From the NCBI GenBank assembly GCA_017537345.1, contig JAFYKY010000005.1, positions 62,001 to 126,000 on the forward strand: 64,000 bases of DNA, read 5' to 3'. The notes beneath the pieces are model-generated. The model did not search any database. It saw only the letters and a program-made list of their open reading frames with translations, and was not told where the DNA came from. Every line of letters begins with the position of its first letter. Position 1 is the first letter of the stretch. The translations under genes and the position numbers were made by a program. Positions 1-9,053 of this stretch are shown one piece after another. Origin of the DNA: Clostridia bacterium. GTDB lineage: Bacteria; Bacillota; Clostridia; Oscillospirales; CAG-382.

Positions 1-1077
1 ACCTACCGTCATTACCGTATAGAAGGTTATCCTTCCAACACAGCGCTTATAGTAAGCGACGAAGGCTACGGAAGAAACGATTATATCGAAACCACCCGTT
101 CTCTCGTCGTTGTTACCGCTCCCGGTCCCGGAAGCGGCAAAATGGCTGTGTGTTTATCGCAGCTTTACCATGAGCACCGCCACGGTGTAAAAGCAGGTTA
201 TGCGAAATTCGAAACGTTCCCCGTATGGAATCTTCCTTTGCGCCATCCCGTTAACATTGCTTATGAAGCGGCGACCACCGATCTTGACGATGTTAATATG
301 ATCGACCCCTTCCATCTGGATGCATACGGAAAAACCTGCGTCAACTATAACAGAGATATTGAGATTTTCCCTGTTTTACACGCTATCTTCCAAAAGATCT
401 ACGGCGAATGCCCCTATAAATCACCAACCGATATGGGCGTAAATATGGCAGGTTACTGTATATTTGATGACGAAGCCGTATGCGAAGCATCGCGCCAAGA
501 AGTTATACGCCGTTATTTTGCTGCTATGTGCCAGCAAAAGAAGGCTATGGGCGATAATGACACGGTTTTCAAAAATGAGCTTTTGATGAACCGTTGCGAT
601 CTTCGTGTGAGCGACCGAAAGGTCGTTACCGTTGCGCGTGCAAAAGCAGAAGCTACCGGAATGCCCGCGGCGGCTCTGGAACTGCCCGACGGCAAGCTTA
701 TAACCGGAAAAACATCCGATCTTCTCGGCGCGTCCAGCGCAATGTTGCTTAACGCGCTTAAGTATCTTGCAGGTCTTGATGATGATCTTCTGCTTATTTC
801 CCGAGAAATAATCGAACCGATCGCTGAGCTCAAAGTCGGTCATCTGCGTAACAGAAACCCCAGACTTCATACAGACGAAGTTTTGATCGCGCTTTCTATC
901 TGCGCGGTTACCGATGAGAATGCAAAAAAGGCATTGGATATGCTCTCAAAGCTCAAAAATTCCGAAATGCATTCATCGGTAATTCTTTCGCAGGTTGATG
1001 AAGGACTTTTGAAAAAACTCGGAATTAACCTTACCTGCGAACCCATATATCAGACAAAAAAGCTTTACCATAAATAA
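1..1077 (+). CDS. DUF1846 family protein (UPF0371), 5'-truncated
   Basis: The reading frame is open from base 1, so the gene begins upstream of the window; 358 codons are visible. The first internal ATG (142) is not the true start, because the residues before it (including a P-loop-like APGPGSGK segment at about residue 40) read as normal protein and this family is usually about 500 residues. The rest matches my memory of the DUF1846 family, a conserved Firmicutes/Actinobacteria protein whose reaction is not settled. It ends 11 bp before the type III glutamine synthetase gene on the same strand, so the two are probably co-transcribed. A role near nitrogen metabolism is context only. Confidence 0.85.
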   Translation, partial: TYRHYRIEGYPSNTALIVSDEGYGRNDYIETTRSLVVVTAPGPGSGKMAVCLSQLYHEHRHGVKAGYAKFETFPVWNLPLRHPVNIAYEAATTDLDDVNMIDPFHLDAYGKTCVNYNRDIEIFPVLHAIFQKIYGECPYKSPTDMGVNMAGYCIFDDEAVCEASRQEVIRRYFAAMCQQKKAMGDNDTVFKNELLMNRCDLRVSDRKVVTVARAKAEATGMPAAALELPDGKLITGKTSDLLGASSAMLLNALKYLAGLDDDLLLISREIIEPIAELKVGHLRNRNPRLHTDEVLIALSICAVTDENAKKALDMLSKLKNSEMHSSVILSQVDEGLLKKLGINLTCEPIYQTKKLYHK

Positions 1078-1088
1078 GGAGCTGTCTC

Positions 1089-3164
1089 ATGAATAAGATC
1101 ACCGAATACTTCGGCACAATGGTATTTAACGATAACGTACGTAAAGAAATGCTTCCTCCCGAAGCTTATAAGAGCCTGCAGGAAACTATCGAAAACGGTA
1201 CGAGCCTTGATATTTCTCTGGCAAACGTTGTCGCTTCCGCAATGAAAGAGTGGGCTATTGAAAAAGGCGCTACTCATTATACCCATTGGTTCCAGCCGAT
1301 GACAGGTATTACCGCGGAAAAGCACGATTCCTTCTTCTCTTTGGAAAAGGGAACGGGTAAGATAATTGTCGGTTTTTCCGGTAAGGATCTTATTACAAGC
1401 GAGCCCGATGCATCATCTTTCCCTTCGGGTGGTCTCCGTGCAACCTTTGAAGCACGTGGATGTACCGCTTGGGACCCCACGTCTGATGCGTTCGTTAAAA
1501 ACGATACTCTTTATATTCCCTCCGCTTTTTGTTCTTACGGCGGTGAGTGTCTTGACAGAAAAACTCCATTGCTCCGTTCTATTCAGGCTTTGGATGTTCA
1601 GGCAAAGCGTTTGCTCAAACACTTCGGTATTGATGCACGCCGCGTTGTTCCTATGGTTGGCGGCGAGCAGGAATATTTTCTTATAGACGAAGAGTATTAC
1701 CACAAGCGTGAAGATCTTAAAATCACCGGAAAGACCTTATTTGGAGCCACAGCTCCCAAGGGTCAGGAACTGGATGATCATTACTTCGGTGTTATTCCTT
1801 TCAAGGTTAAAAACTTTATGACAACACTTGATAGGGAATTATGGATGAGAGGCATCCCCGCAAAGACCGAACACAATGAAGCAGCACCTTGTCAGTACGA
1901 ATTGGCACCCATCTTCACTGACTGTAACCGTGCTATCGACCAGAACCAGCTCACTATGGATATAATGAAAAAGGCTGCAAAAGAAAACGGACTTCGTTGT
2001 CTGCTTGCTGAAAAGCCTTTCAATTCCGTTAACGGCAGCGGTAAGCACAATAACTGGTCTCTTTCTGCAGACGGCAAAAATCTTCTTGCTCCCGGCAAGG
2101 ATATGCCCAACAACAAACTTTTCTTGTTGATGATATGTGCCGTTCTTAAGGGGGTGGATACTTATCAGGATCTTATCCGCATCTCCGTTGCTACTGCAGG
2201 AAACGATAAACGTCTCGGCGGCTACGAAGCGCCTCCCGCAATTATTTCCATCTTCCTCGGCAAACGTATTACAGATGCTCTTAAATCATTTGTAAACGGT
2301 TCGAGCGTTTCTGCGGACGAAAGCCAGCAGCTTCCTTTGGGCGTTAACGTTTTACCACAGTTTGCAAATGACGGCGAGGACAGAAACCGTACTTCTCCTT
2401 TTGCTTTTACCGGAAACAAGTTCGAGTTCAGAATGCCCGGTTCATCAATGTCTATCGCAATGTGCAATACCGTTATCAACACGGTTGTGGCAGAATCTCT
2501 TTGTGAATTCGCTAATATACTTGATAATGCCGATGACGTATCAAACGCAATAGATACAATCATTGCAGATACCTATTTTAACCACAAGCGCATTATTTTC
2601 AACGGCAACAACTACTCCGAAGAATGGGTAAGGGAAGCGGAACGCCGCGGTCTGCTCAATCTTTCCAACACCGCGATGGCGCTTCCTCACTATATTGCAG
2701 AAAAGAACGTAAGACTCTTCGGTAAACACGGCATACTTAACGAAAAAGAAATGCTTTCACGCTATGACGTAATGCTGGACGAATATTCCAAGACGGTTAA
2801 CGTAGACGGCGCCACTATGGTACACATGGCGCGCAGACGCATACTGCCCGCAGTTTCTTCTTACGTTGCCTGCGTTTGCGATAATGCAGAAAAGAAAAAA
2901 GCAATGTCGCTTTCTGCCAAGGTTGAATACGAGCTTGCGTTAAAGCTTAACGATTGCGCCGATTCTATTTATAACGAATGCGAAACCCTTTCCGTTTTGC
3001 TTGAACAGGCAAAAGGCATGTCCGATAAGCTTGAAAAAGCCCGGATGTTTGCATCCCGCATCATTCCTTGTATGGACAGACTCCGCAATGCCGCAGACAC
3101 TGCCGAGCTTTACGTTCCCAAGGATGTATGGCCTTTCCCCACGTATACCGAAATACTGCTTTGA
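1089..3164 (+). CDS. glnN: glutamine synthetase type III
   Basis: This 691-residue protein would make glutamine from glutamate, ammonia and ATP in the cytosol. The length (about 700 residues) and the N-terminal region (starting MNKITEYFG) fit the GSIII class, not the 440-470 residue GSI class. The catalytic centre includes an NGSGKHNNWS stretch near residues 316-325, typical of the ammonium/glutamate pocket. The start is an ATG with an AAGGAG site 7 bp upstream. It follows the DUF1846 gene by 11 bp and ends at a strong hairpin terminator. The promoter must lie upstream of the DUF1846 gene, outside the window. Confidence 0.95.
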   Translation: MNKITEYFGTMVFNDNVRKEMLPPEAYKSLQETIENGTSLDISLANVVASAMKEWAIEKGATHYTHWFQPMTGITAEKHDSFFSLEKGTGKIIVGFSGKDLITSEPDASSFPSGGLRATFEARGCTAWDPTSDAFVKNDTLYIPSAFCSYGGECLDRKTPLLRSIQALDVQAKRLLKHFGIDARRVVPMVGGEQEYFLIDEEYYHKREDLKITGKTLFGATAPKGQELDDHYFGVIPFKVKNFMTTLDRELWMRGIPAKTEHNEAAPCQYELAPIFTDCNRAIDQNQLTMDIMKKAAKENGLRCLLAEKPFNSVNGSGKHNNWSLSADGKNLLAPGKDMPNNKLFLLMICAVLKGVDTYQDLIRISVATAGNDKRLGGYEAPPAIISIFLGKRITDALKSFVNGSSVSADESQQLPLGVNVLPQFANDGEDRNRTSPFAFTGNKFEFRMPGSSMSIAMCNTVINTVVAESLCEFANILDNADDVSNAIDTIIADTYFNHKRIIFNGNNYSEEWVREAERRGLLNLSNTAMALPHYIAEKNVRLFGKHGILNEKEMLSRYDVMLDEYSKTVNVDGATMVHMARRRILPAVSSYVACVCDNAEKKKAMSLSAKVEYELALKLNDCADSIYNECETLSVLLEQAKGMSDKLEKARMFASRIIPCMDRLRNAADTAELYVPKDVWPFPTYTEILL

Positions 3165-3170
3165 TATTTA

Positions 3171-3202
3171 AAAATCTCCGGTAAAATTACCGGAGATTTT
3201 TT
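3171..3202 (+). terminator. intrinsic terminator of the glnN unit
   Basis: A nearly perfect inverted repeat built on ATCTCCGGTAA/TTACCGGAGAT is followed by a run of T. It lies 6 bp after the glnN stop codon. Confidence 0.9.
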
Positions 3203-3221
3203 CACTATATTCATATTGTGC

Positions 3222-3250
3222 TTGAAAAGTTCATAATTAAATGGTACAAT
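3222..3250 (+). promoter_or_regulatory. sigma-A-type promoter for the CBS-domain gene
   Basis: TTGAAA (3222-3227) and TACAAT (3245-3250) are separated by 17 bp, and the ATG at 3272 follows 21 bp later with a GGAGGG ribosome binding site between. Confidence 0.75.
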
Positions 3251-3271
3251 ATAATTGCAGGAGGGAGAAAT

Positions 3272-3679
3272 ATGAATATTTTTCAGTTCCTTACGCCGAA
3301 AAGCAACGTTGCGTATGTAGATATTAATTGCACACTTCGCCAAGCCCTTGAAAAAATGCGTTTTCACGGTTATACCGCTTTACCCGTTATTGACAGCGAG
3401 GGAAGATACGTAGGTACCGTAAACGAAGGGGATTTTCTTTGGGATATTGTCAACCGTAACGAATCCGATCTTAAGAGTCAGGAAAAAAGAACGGTTACGG
3501 AAATTCTCCGCACGGATTGGAATCCGCCTATAGACATTACCGCTTCTCCCGAAGAACTGTTACACAAAGTTCAGGCGCAGAATTTCCTGCCGGTTATTGA
3601 TGCGCGCGGTGTTTTTGTAGGTATCATTACCAGAGGCCGTATTATCAAATATTTTACAGGCACGTATCTTACCGTATAA
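3272..3679 (+). CDS. CBS-domain pair protein
   Basis: This 135-residue protein consists almost entirely of two CBS motifs (roughly residues 8-65 and 75-130, each with a PVID-R/A-G-V-F/Y-V-G-type core). CBS pairs usually bind adenosine nucleotides and act as energy or ligand sensors. No enzyme domain is attached, so the partner is unknown. The ATG at 3272 was chosen over one 54 bp upstream because GGAGGGAGAA sits directly before it and the promoter -10 box overlaps the longer version. It has its own promoter and is followed by a hairpin that precedes the JAB-domain gene. Confidence 0.8.
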   Translation: MNIFQFLTPKSNVAYVDINCTLRQALEKMRFHGYTALPVIDSEGRYVGTVNEGDFLWDIVNRNESDLKSQEKRTVTEILRTDWNPPIDITASPEELLHKVQAQNFLPVIDARGVFVGIITRGRIIKYFTGTYLTV

Positions 3680-3695
3680 ATTATTCAAAAATTCA

Positions 3696-3728
3696 CACCC
3701 CAAGACGCCGTCTTTGCATCTTGGGGTG
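3696..3728 (+). promoter_or_regulatory. hairpin overlapping the ribosome binding site of the JAB-domain gene
   Basis: CACCCCAAGA (3696-3705) pairs with TCTTGGGGTG (3719-3728) around a 13-nt loop. No T run follows, so it is a poor terminator. The right arm contains GGGGTGAT, the only plausible Shine-Dalgarno sequence for the ATG at 3738, so the stem could hide the ribosome site. Regulatory use is inference. Confidence 0.45.
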
Positions 3729-3737
3729 ATTGGTTAA

Positions 3738-4154
3738 ATGGGTAAAGTTATGATATTACTTAACGATGCAAAAGAATTCGATTCCATAGAATCACTTACA
3801 CTTTTCGTGAAAAGCATAATAGACTCGCTTCCGTACGAAATCGTATGCGCCGCATATCTTGATAACGAAAACAATCTTATGGCTCTGGTAAGGTTAAACG
3901 GCGGAACGGCAACAAACGTCGATGCCAATGCGGAAGATCTTATCGGGTACGCTCACGCCATTCTTTGCAAAAGGGTAGTGATATACCATAACCATCCTTC
4001 AGGTTCGGCTGTCCCTTCGGAATCGGATATTGTGGCAACAAGACGGTTATACAAGCTTACGTTCGTAAACGGAATAAAGCTTTTAGACCATATCGTAGTA
4101 TCCAAAAACGGTTATCATTCCGTTTTATCGGATTTGCCCGATATTGCTTTGTGA
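3738..4154 (+). CDS. stand-alone JAB/RadC-like domain protein
   Basis: A 138-residue protein with the RadC-type JAB metalloprotease-fold signature: HNHPSG at about residues 93-98, followed by a downstream Ser-x8-Asp-type pattern and a LLDHIV motif. Classical RadC proteins are about 220 residues with an N-terminal helix-hairpin-helix region. That region is missing here, replaced by about 80 residues without a recognised motif. The substrate of the RadC family is not established and its old link to DNA repair is doubtful. The start is uncertain: the ATG at 3738 has a GGGGTGAT site, the ATG at 3750 has none. The 3' end overlaps the convergent acetyltransferase gene by 40 bp. Confidence 0.75.
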   Translation: MGKVMILLNDAKEFDSIESLTLFVKSIIDSLPYEIVCAAYLDNENNLMALVRLNGGTATNVDANAEDLIGYAHAILCKRVVIYHNHPSGSAVPSESDIVATRRLYKLTFVNGIKLLDHIVVSKNGYHSVLSDLPDIAL

Positions 4155-4624
4155 TAGGCTATACGTTCCTCGCCGTTTTCAAGATAAATTATTCCGCATT
4201 CGGAAAATCCGTGCTTACGCAAAAAGCTACGCATCGGAATATTATCTTCGTGGGTGTCAATGCGCAGGTTATCGTATAGCTTCTCTCCATATTTTATACA
4301 TTCGGAAGCAACACCCCGTCTGTTACTGTTTACAGCGATACGATGGATAACGCCGTATTTCTCATCATTAAGCCAACCGCTTCCTTTAATGTAGGAATAT
4401 GTCTTATCCGGTCCGTCAAGCAGAGAAAATACTCCGATAATTTCGCCCTCTTCTTCGCAAAGCATACATACTCCCGCAGTAATATCGTTTATTATCGTGC
4501 TGTCAAAGGGATATCCGTCTGCCCATTGCTTTGCGTTTCCGTTTTTGCGCATATACGCGCGGGCGTTATCGAAAATCGTTTTAATTGTATCGATATCGTT
4601 TAAATTTGCTTTTCTTATATTCAT
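4115..4624 (-). CDS. GNAT family N-acetyltransferase
   Basis: A 169-residue GNAT-fold protein that would transfer an acetyl group from acetyl-CoA to an unknown amine. The acetyl-CoA binding motif A appears as the HRIAVNSNRRGVASE stretch (about residues 91-105), followed by a typical LRKHGFSECG C-terminal segment. The start at 4624 is preferred over the ATG 18 bp upstream because TTTTGGAG lies 6 bases before it. It is divergent from sfsA with only 33 bp between starts, so the two promoters must overlap or lie in the neighbouring gene. Its 3' end overlaps the JAB-domain gene tail to tail. Confidence 0.8.
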   Translation of the reverse strand: MNIRKANLNDIDTIKTIFDNARAYMRKNGNAKQWADGYPFDSTIINDITAGVCMLCEEEGEIIGVFSLLDGPDKTYSYIKGSGWLNDEKYGVIHRIAVNSNRRGVASECIKYGEKLYDNLRIDTHEDNIPMRSFLRKHGFSECGIIYLENGEERIAYHKAISGKSDKTE

Positions 4625-4657
4625 TTTAACTCCAAAAAACATTTAATAAGGATCTGT

Positions 4658-5341
4658 ATGAAATACAAAAATATTACTTTCGGCACCTTTGTGGAAAGAG
4701 CGAACAGATTTGTGGGCACGGTAGAGATCGAAAACGTTCCCCGAACTGTTCATATCAAGAACACGGGGCGGTGCAAAGAGCTTCTTGTACCCGGAAACCG
4801 CGTGGTGCTGGCTGTTTCCGATAACAAAAGCCGCAAAACAAAATACGATCTTATCGCTGTTTATAAGAATAATTCACTTCTCATAAATATGGATTCCCAG
4901 CTTCCCAACGATCTTGTGGCGGAATGGCTGCCGAAAAGCGGTCTTTTTTCACAAAACGCCGGATACAGCAGGGAAGTGACCTACGGTAATTCACGGTTCG
5001 ATCTTTGCGTTAAGGATGGAAAAAATACTGCTTTTATCGAAGTAAAAGGCGTTACGCTCGAAGAAGACGGATATTGCCGTTTTCCCGATGCGCCCACCGA
5101 ACGCGGACTTAAGCATATTAAAGAATTGACCGATTGCGTGCAAAAGGGTTACGGCGCATATATAATCTTCGTTGCCCAGTTTTACGGAGCGAAGAATGTA
5201 TCTCCCAACTACGATACTCATCCCGAGTTCGGATATGCACTCAGGGATGCCGTTTCAAAAGGCGTAAAGGTTATCGCCGTGGATTGTAACGTTGCTCCGG
5301 ATGAAGTGTCCATTAATAAAGAAATTACGTTTAATACATAA
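4658..5341 (+). CDS. sfsA: SfsA family DNA/RNA nuclease-like protein
   Basis: A 227-residue homolog of SfsA (sugar fermentation stimulation protein). The N-terminal half has an OB-like nucleic-acid-binding region (HIKNTGRC-ELL segment near residues 32-42). The C-terminal half carries a PD-(D/E)XK nuclease-like core, seen as RFDLCVKDG then FIEVKGVTL (about residues 113-135). The E. coli protein binds DNA, and its role in maltose metabolism is indirect. The length is as expected. AAGGAT lies just before the ATG. The MFS transporter gene starts 12 bp after the stop, suggesting co-transcription. Confidence 0.9.
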   Translation: MKYKNITFGTFVERANRFVGTVEIENVPRTVHIKNTGRCKELLVPGNRVVLAVSDNKSRKTKYDLIAVYKNNSLLINMDSQLPNDLVAEWLPKSGLFSQNAGYSREVTYGNSRFDLCVKDGKNTAFIEVKGVTLEEDGYCRFPDAPTERGLKHIKELTDCVQKGYGAYIIFVAQFYGAKNVSPNYDTHPEFGYALRDAVSKGVKVIAVDCNVAPDEVSINKEITFNT

Positions 5342-5353
5342 AGGAAAAAATAT

Positions 5354-6520
5354 ATGTATTCGCTTTTATTGTCTTTGATCTATCTATCCTTCGTAAGCCT
5401 TGGTTTGCCGGATTCACTTTTAGGAGCCGGTTGGCCCGTAATGCATTCAGAATTCGGCGTTTCCGTTTCCTATATGGGCTTGGTCACGATGATAATTTCC
5501 GGCAGTACCATAGTTGCCAGTCTTTTTTCGGACAAGCTTACCCGTAAGTTCGGCACACCAGTCATTACCGTTACAAGCGTTTTTCTTACGGCGGTTGCAT
5601 TGCTGGGATTTTCATTTTCCTCCGCATATTGGATGCTGCTTATATTCGCCATACCTTACGGATTGGGCGCAGGCGCCATCGATGCGGCGTTAAACAACTA
5701 CGTGGCGTTGCACTATTCATCAAAACATATGAGCTGGCTTCACTGTTTTTGGGGTGTCGGCACTATTATAAGCCCCTTTGTAATGAGTAACGCGCTTGCA
5801 AATTCAGTTTGGTCCGCAGGATACAGAACCGTTGCATACGTTCAGCTGTTTATAGGACTTGTTTTGCTGGTTACAATACCGGTGTGGAAGATAAACTCAA
5901 ACGGGGAACAAACGGAAAACACCGAAAAAAATATCGGTATAACCGGCGTTTTCAAAATAAAAGGCGTACCCTTTATCTTGTTGGGATTTTTTGCATATTG
6001 CGCCGCGGAATCTACGGCTATGGGCTGGGCAAGCACGTATTTTGCCCAAGTAAAAGGCATAGACGGCGAAACAGCGGCGGCCTATGCCTCTCTGGTATTT
6101 ATAGGTCTGACTGCGGGAAGATTTCTCGCCGGCTTTCTTATGGATAAAATAGGCGACCGCAAAATGATACTTTTGGGAACTGCAGTTACGGTTGTGGGTA
6201 TCATAATGCTGTTGCTGCCGATAAAAAACAGCATTTTGTCAATATGCGGTTTTGTCATTATCGGTTTTGGATACGCACCCATTTACCCCTGTATTATCCA
6301 TTCCACGCCTTTGAATTTCGGCGCGGAAAATTCCGGCGCGATCATAGGAATTCAAATGGCAGGAGCATACCTTGGCTCGACTTTTATGCCGCCCCTTTAC
6401 GGAGTTCTGGGGAAATGGATCGGATATGAAATGATGCCTGTATATCTTTTGATCTTCATGATCTTTATGGTTGTTATGACAGAAAGAACCTTTAAAATTG
6501 CCGCAAGGACAAATACTTAG
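5354..6520 (+). CDS. major facilitator superfamily transporter
   Basis: A 388-residue, very hydrophobic protein with about 12 predicted membrane segments and the usual short cytoplasmic loops (SDKLTRKFG after helix 2, MDKIGDRK after helix 8, both MFS motif A-like). It resembles the fucose/sugar-symporter (FHS)-like branch common in Firmicutes. The substrate cannot be told from sequence. AAGGA precedes the ATG, and the gene is 12 bp downstream of sfsA. Its stop codon overlaps the stop of the convergent TIM-barrel gene by a few bases. Confidence 0.85.
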   Translation: MYSLLLSLIYLSFVSLGLPDSLLGAGWPVMHSEFGVSVSYMGLVTMIISGSTIVASLFSDKLTRKFGTPVITVTSVFLTAVALLGFSFSSAYWMLLIFAIPYGLGAGAIDAALNNYVALHYSSKHMSWLHCFWGVGTIISPFVMSNALANSVWSAGYRTVAYVQLFIGLVLLVTIPVWKINSNGEQTENTEKNIGITGVFKIKGVPFILLGFFAYCAAESTAMGWASTYFAQVKGIDGETAAAYASLVFIGLTAGRFLAGFLMDKIGDRKMILLGTAVTVVGIIMLLLPIKNSILSICGFVIIGFGYAPIYPCIIHSTPLNFGAENSGAIIGIQMAGAYLGSTFMPPLYGVLGKWIGYEMMPVYLLIFMIFMVVMTERTFKIAARTNT

Positions 6521-7389
6521 GCATTTTTGATCATATTGTCAAGACGTCTTGCGGATTCTGCAAGCTCACAAACGCACTTTAACACCTCGGCTTCGGTGTG
6601 TACACCTTGATATGCCAGATATTTGTCTGCTTCGAGAGTGAGGTAGCCGCTGTATCCTATTTTCTTAAGTGAGGCGGCAACAGCGCCGAAATCTATCTGC
6701 ATAGAGAAGGGTATGTTGTGTGAATCGTACTTTTTATCGTTATCGTGAATATGGAGCGCCTGCAGATGATGTCCCAGCGCTTCTATCATTTGAGAAGCTG
6801 ACGTATCTTTTCCCATCATCTCTGCGTGTCCGATATCCAGACAAGCAACAAAATATTCGTCATTTACTGCGTTAAGATGGGCAAGAAAGCTTTCTGCAGT
6901 TGAACAGGCGGCATGATCCGCGCAGTTCTTTTCATCCGACCAGTTCCACATATTCTCGGTTGCGATCTTAACTCCGTACTCCTTTGCAAAGGGAAGCAGT
7001 TCAAAATACATTTCAGCGTTTTCTTCGGGAGTGCGGTAGTTATCGGGATGGACGATACAAATGCTTCCGCCTGCCTCTGCAGTGCATTCTATGGCTCTTT
7101 TGCATCTGTCGCGTATCTCTTTGCAGTACACGGGAAAAGGCGCGTGGGATTGATTACAGTGAATACCGTATTCCTCACCGATACGCTTGAGCTTACGCGC
7201 AAAAGCCAGATATTCGTTACCGCTTAAAGGATGATCAATATTCTTCAAGCATTTATTGGTCCAATCATAAGCGCCCATTTTAAACATGGAAAAATCCCAA
7301 GCGTCAAACCCTGCCTTTGCAACAAGTTCAACCGCTTTTTCTTCGCCTACAATGTTGGCAATAGAGCCGATCTCGGTAGATATAAGCAT
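6517..7389 (-). CDS. sugar phosphate isomerase/epimerase (TIM barrel)
   Basis: A 290-residue member of the xylose isomerase-like TIM-barrel family (AP endonuclease 2 fold). Metal-ligand-type motifs are spread as expected: a TENMWNW segment with the first Glu near residue 144, CLDIGHAEM near 183, LHIHDND near 213 and a C-terminal LTLEAD near 254. The enzymes of this family isomerise or epimerise sugars, inositols or keto-sugars; the exact substrate is unknown. The ATG at 7389 has GAGGTG 5 bases upstream and its own strong promoter. It is convergent with the MFS gene, which may or may not be functionally linked. Confidence 0.85.
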   Translation of the reverse strand: MLISTEIGSIANIVGEEKAVELVAKAGFDAWDFSMFKMGAYDWTNKCLKNIDHPLSGNEYLAFARKLKRIGEEYGIHCNQSHAPFPVYCKEIRDRCKRAIECTAEAGGSICIVHPDNYRTPEENAEMYFELLPFAKEYGVKIATENMWNWSDEKNCADHAACSTAESFLAHLNAVNDEYFVACLDIGHAEMMGKDTSASQMIEALGHHLQALHIHDNDKKYDSHNIPFSMQIDFGAVAASLKKIGYSGYLTLEADKYLAYQGVHTEAEVLKCVCELAESARRLDNMIKNA

Positions 7390-7418
7390 ACGTACACCTC
7401 GTTTAATTGTTTTTTATA

Positions 7419-7447
7419 ATTTTACCAAAACAATATATTTAAGTCAA
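7419..7447 (-). promoter_or_regulatory. sigma-A-type promoter for the TIM-barrel gene
   Basis: On the minus strand TTGACT (7447-7442) and TAAAAT (7424-7419) are 17 bp apart, about 30 bp before the ATG at 7389. Confidence 0.75.
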
Positions 7448-7466
7448 GAATAAAAGGAGAATTTAT

Positions 7467-7925
7467 ATGTTGACAGTCGGTACAAAAGCACCAGATTTTA
7501 CTTTACAAGATAAAGAAGGGAACCATATCTCTTTGTCTGATTTTTTAGGGAAGAAGATCGTTTTGTATTTTTATCCCAAGGATAATACACCCGGATGCAC
7601 AAGACAAGCCTGCGCCTTTGCGCAAAACTACGAAGGATTTAAAAGTAACGATATTATAGTTATCGGCATTAGCAAGGACAGCGTTGCTTCCCACAAAAAG
7701 TTCGCTCAAAAATATTCGCTTCCTTTCATTCTGCTTTCCGATCCCGAGCTTACAGCTATCAAATCTTACGACGTATGGCAGGAAAAGAAGATGTGCGGTA
7801 AAGTCGGTATGGGCGTTGTAAGAACCACCTTTATTATCGATGAAAACGGCTGTATCGAAAAAATTATGCCAAAAGTAAAACCCGACACAAATGCTTCGGA
7901 GATCCTTGAATATTTAGGAAAATAA
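7467..7925 (+). CDS. bcp: thiol peroxidase of the BCP/PrxQ type
   Basis: A 152-residue peroxiredoxin that reduces hydrogen peroxide and organic peroxides using thioredoxin. The peroxidatic centre is the TPGCTRQAC motif (about residues 43-51), where the second Cys five positions on is the usual BCP resolving cysteine. The PKDNTPG lead-in is also typical. Full family length. It has an AAAAGGAG site before the ATG and a bidirectional terminator after it. It stands alone, divergent from the TIM-barrel gene, and probably protects this anaerobe against oxidative stress. Confidence 0.93.
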   Translation: MLTVGTKAPDFTLQDKEGNHISLSDFLGKKIVLYFYPKDNTPGCTRQACAFAQNYEGFKSNDIIVIGISKDSVASHKKFAQKYSLPFILLSDPELTAIKSYDVWQEKKMCGKVGMGVVRTTFIIDENGCIEKIMPKVKPDTNASEILEYLGK

Positions 7926-7929
7926 TAAA

Positions 7930-7953
7930 AACGGCGCTTTTCAAGGCGCCGTT
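7930..7953. terminator. bidirectional hairpin between bcp and an XRE gene
   Basis: AACGGCGC (7930-7937) pairs with GCGCCGTT (7946-7953), and A/T-rich flanks lie on both sides. It sits between convergent genes and probably serves both. Confidence 0.75.
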
Positions 7954-7957
7954 AACT

Positions 7958-9028
7958 TTATTTATCTGCCCATTCGTTCAGCATTTCTACGTATTCGGGA
8001 AATTCTCTTAATGCGGTAAACTGGGGATGGGGCGAATTCAACATCCGATCTGTTTCGAAAGCAAGTATATTTTGTGTTCGGTATGTGTTTTCGATAAGTT
8101 CTTTAAGCGCCTCATCCTTTTTCGCAAGATTCATTATTCGTTCTATAGCTTTAAATTCTTTGATTCTTATTCGTATAACGTTTTCTATAGAAGTGCTTTG
8201 CGCGGTAAGCATACCTGCAAGAATGGAATATACTGCCTTTTCACAGATGCAGAAAATTTCCATATCCTTCTTTTGGCTTATTTCATAAAACGCTTCGCCC
8301 ATCGATTCAATACGATCTATCTTCTCTTGAACGGTCATCGTGTTGTCAAAACGAACGATCCTCGCAAGCTTTATTCCCATCACGTCAAGGAATCCGTAAC
8401 AGTTCCTCTTGTTCCAATAACGATATTCCTCGGTATCTTTTTCAAATAACTGTTCTACCATTATTTTTGAAGGCCAAGAGGGAAGAGTATTTAAAAGCGA
8501 TATTGCTTCAACAGTTTTTCCGCTTGCGTGCAAAAGCTTCGCTTTCATATCTATGGCATCCGCCCGAATCGAATCCTCTGTACATCCGGTTAATATGCAA
8601 TCGCAAAGCTCGTTAATCTCATCCTTGTTTTCCAATAATATTTTAGCTTTGTTTCCCGCTTTACCGCCGGCAATAAACCACATATATCTTATCATAATTC
8701 GGTAATCGTGAGGATATTTCATTCTCGCTGTTTTGATAAGCTCGCGTTGTTTATCAAAATCACCGATCACACCGAGCGTATGGTATTCGCTTACTATATC
8801 TTCAATTTCTGCGTTTGCTTTTTCCTCGTCATAGCCAACGAGACGATCAATACTAACACCGAATATCTGCGCAAGAGAAAAAAGTAACGTAATATCGGGA
8901 TAGGTTACCTTAAGCTCCCATTTGCTTACCGCGGCGCTTGAAACGCAAAGCAGACCAGCTAATTGTTCTTGCGTAAGACCTTTTGCAATACGCAGCTTTT
9001 TAATGTTTGTACCAATATTTAATTCCAT
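7958..9028 (-). CDS. XRE-family HTH regulator with helical-repeat C-terminus (A)
   Basis: A 356-residue protein. Residues about 5-60 are an HTH_3 domain with the consensus TQEQLAGLL-VSSAAVSKWE recognition region. The remaining 290 residues are all-helical and look like degenerate TPR repeats, the layout used by RRNPP-type and other ligand- or protein-sensing regulators; no ligand can be named. The ATG at 9028 was chosen because AGAGGTGA lies 5 bases upstream. The GTG at 9037 is part of that ribosome site. It is divergent from a second protein of the same layout (9217), and a perfect palindrome lies between its promoter and start, so autoregulation is likely. Confidence 0.8.
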   Translation of the reverse strand: MELNIGTNIKKLRIAKGLTQEQLAGLLCVSSAAVSKWELKVTYPDITLLFSLAQIFGVSIDRLVGYDEEKANAEIEDIVSEYHTLGVIGDFDKQRELIKTARMKYPHDYRIMIRYMWFIAGGKAGNKAKILLENKDEINELCDCILTGCTEDSIRADAIDMKAKLLHASGKTVEAISLLNTLPSWPSKIMVEQLFEKDTEEYRYWNKRNCYGFLDVMGIKLARIVRFDNTMTVQEKIDRIESMGEAFYEISQKKDMEIFCICEKAVYSILAGMLTAQSTSIENVIRIRIKEFKAIERIMNLAKKDEALKELIENTYRTQNILAFETDRMLNSPHPQFTALREFPEYVEMLNEWADK

Positions 9029-9053
9029 AAAATTCACCTCTAAACAAATTAAA

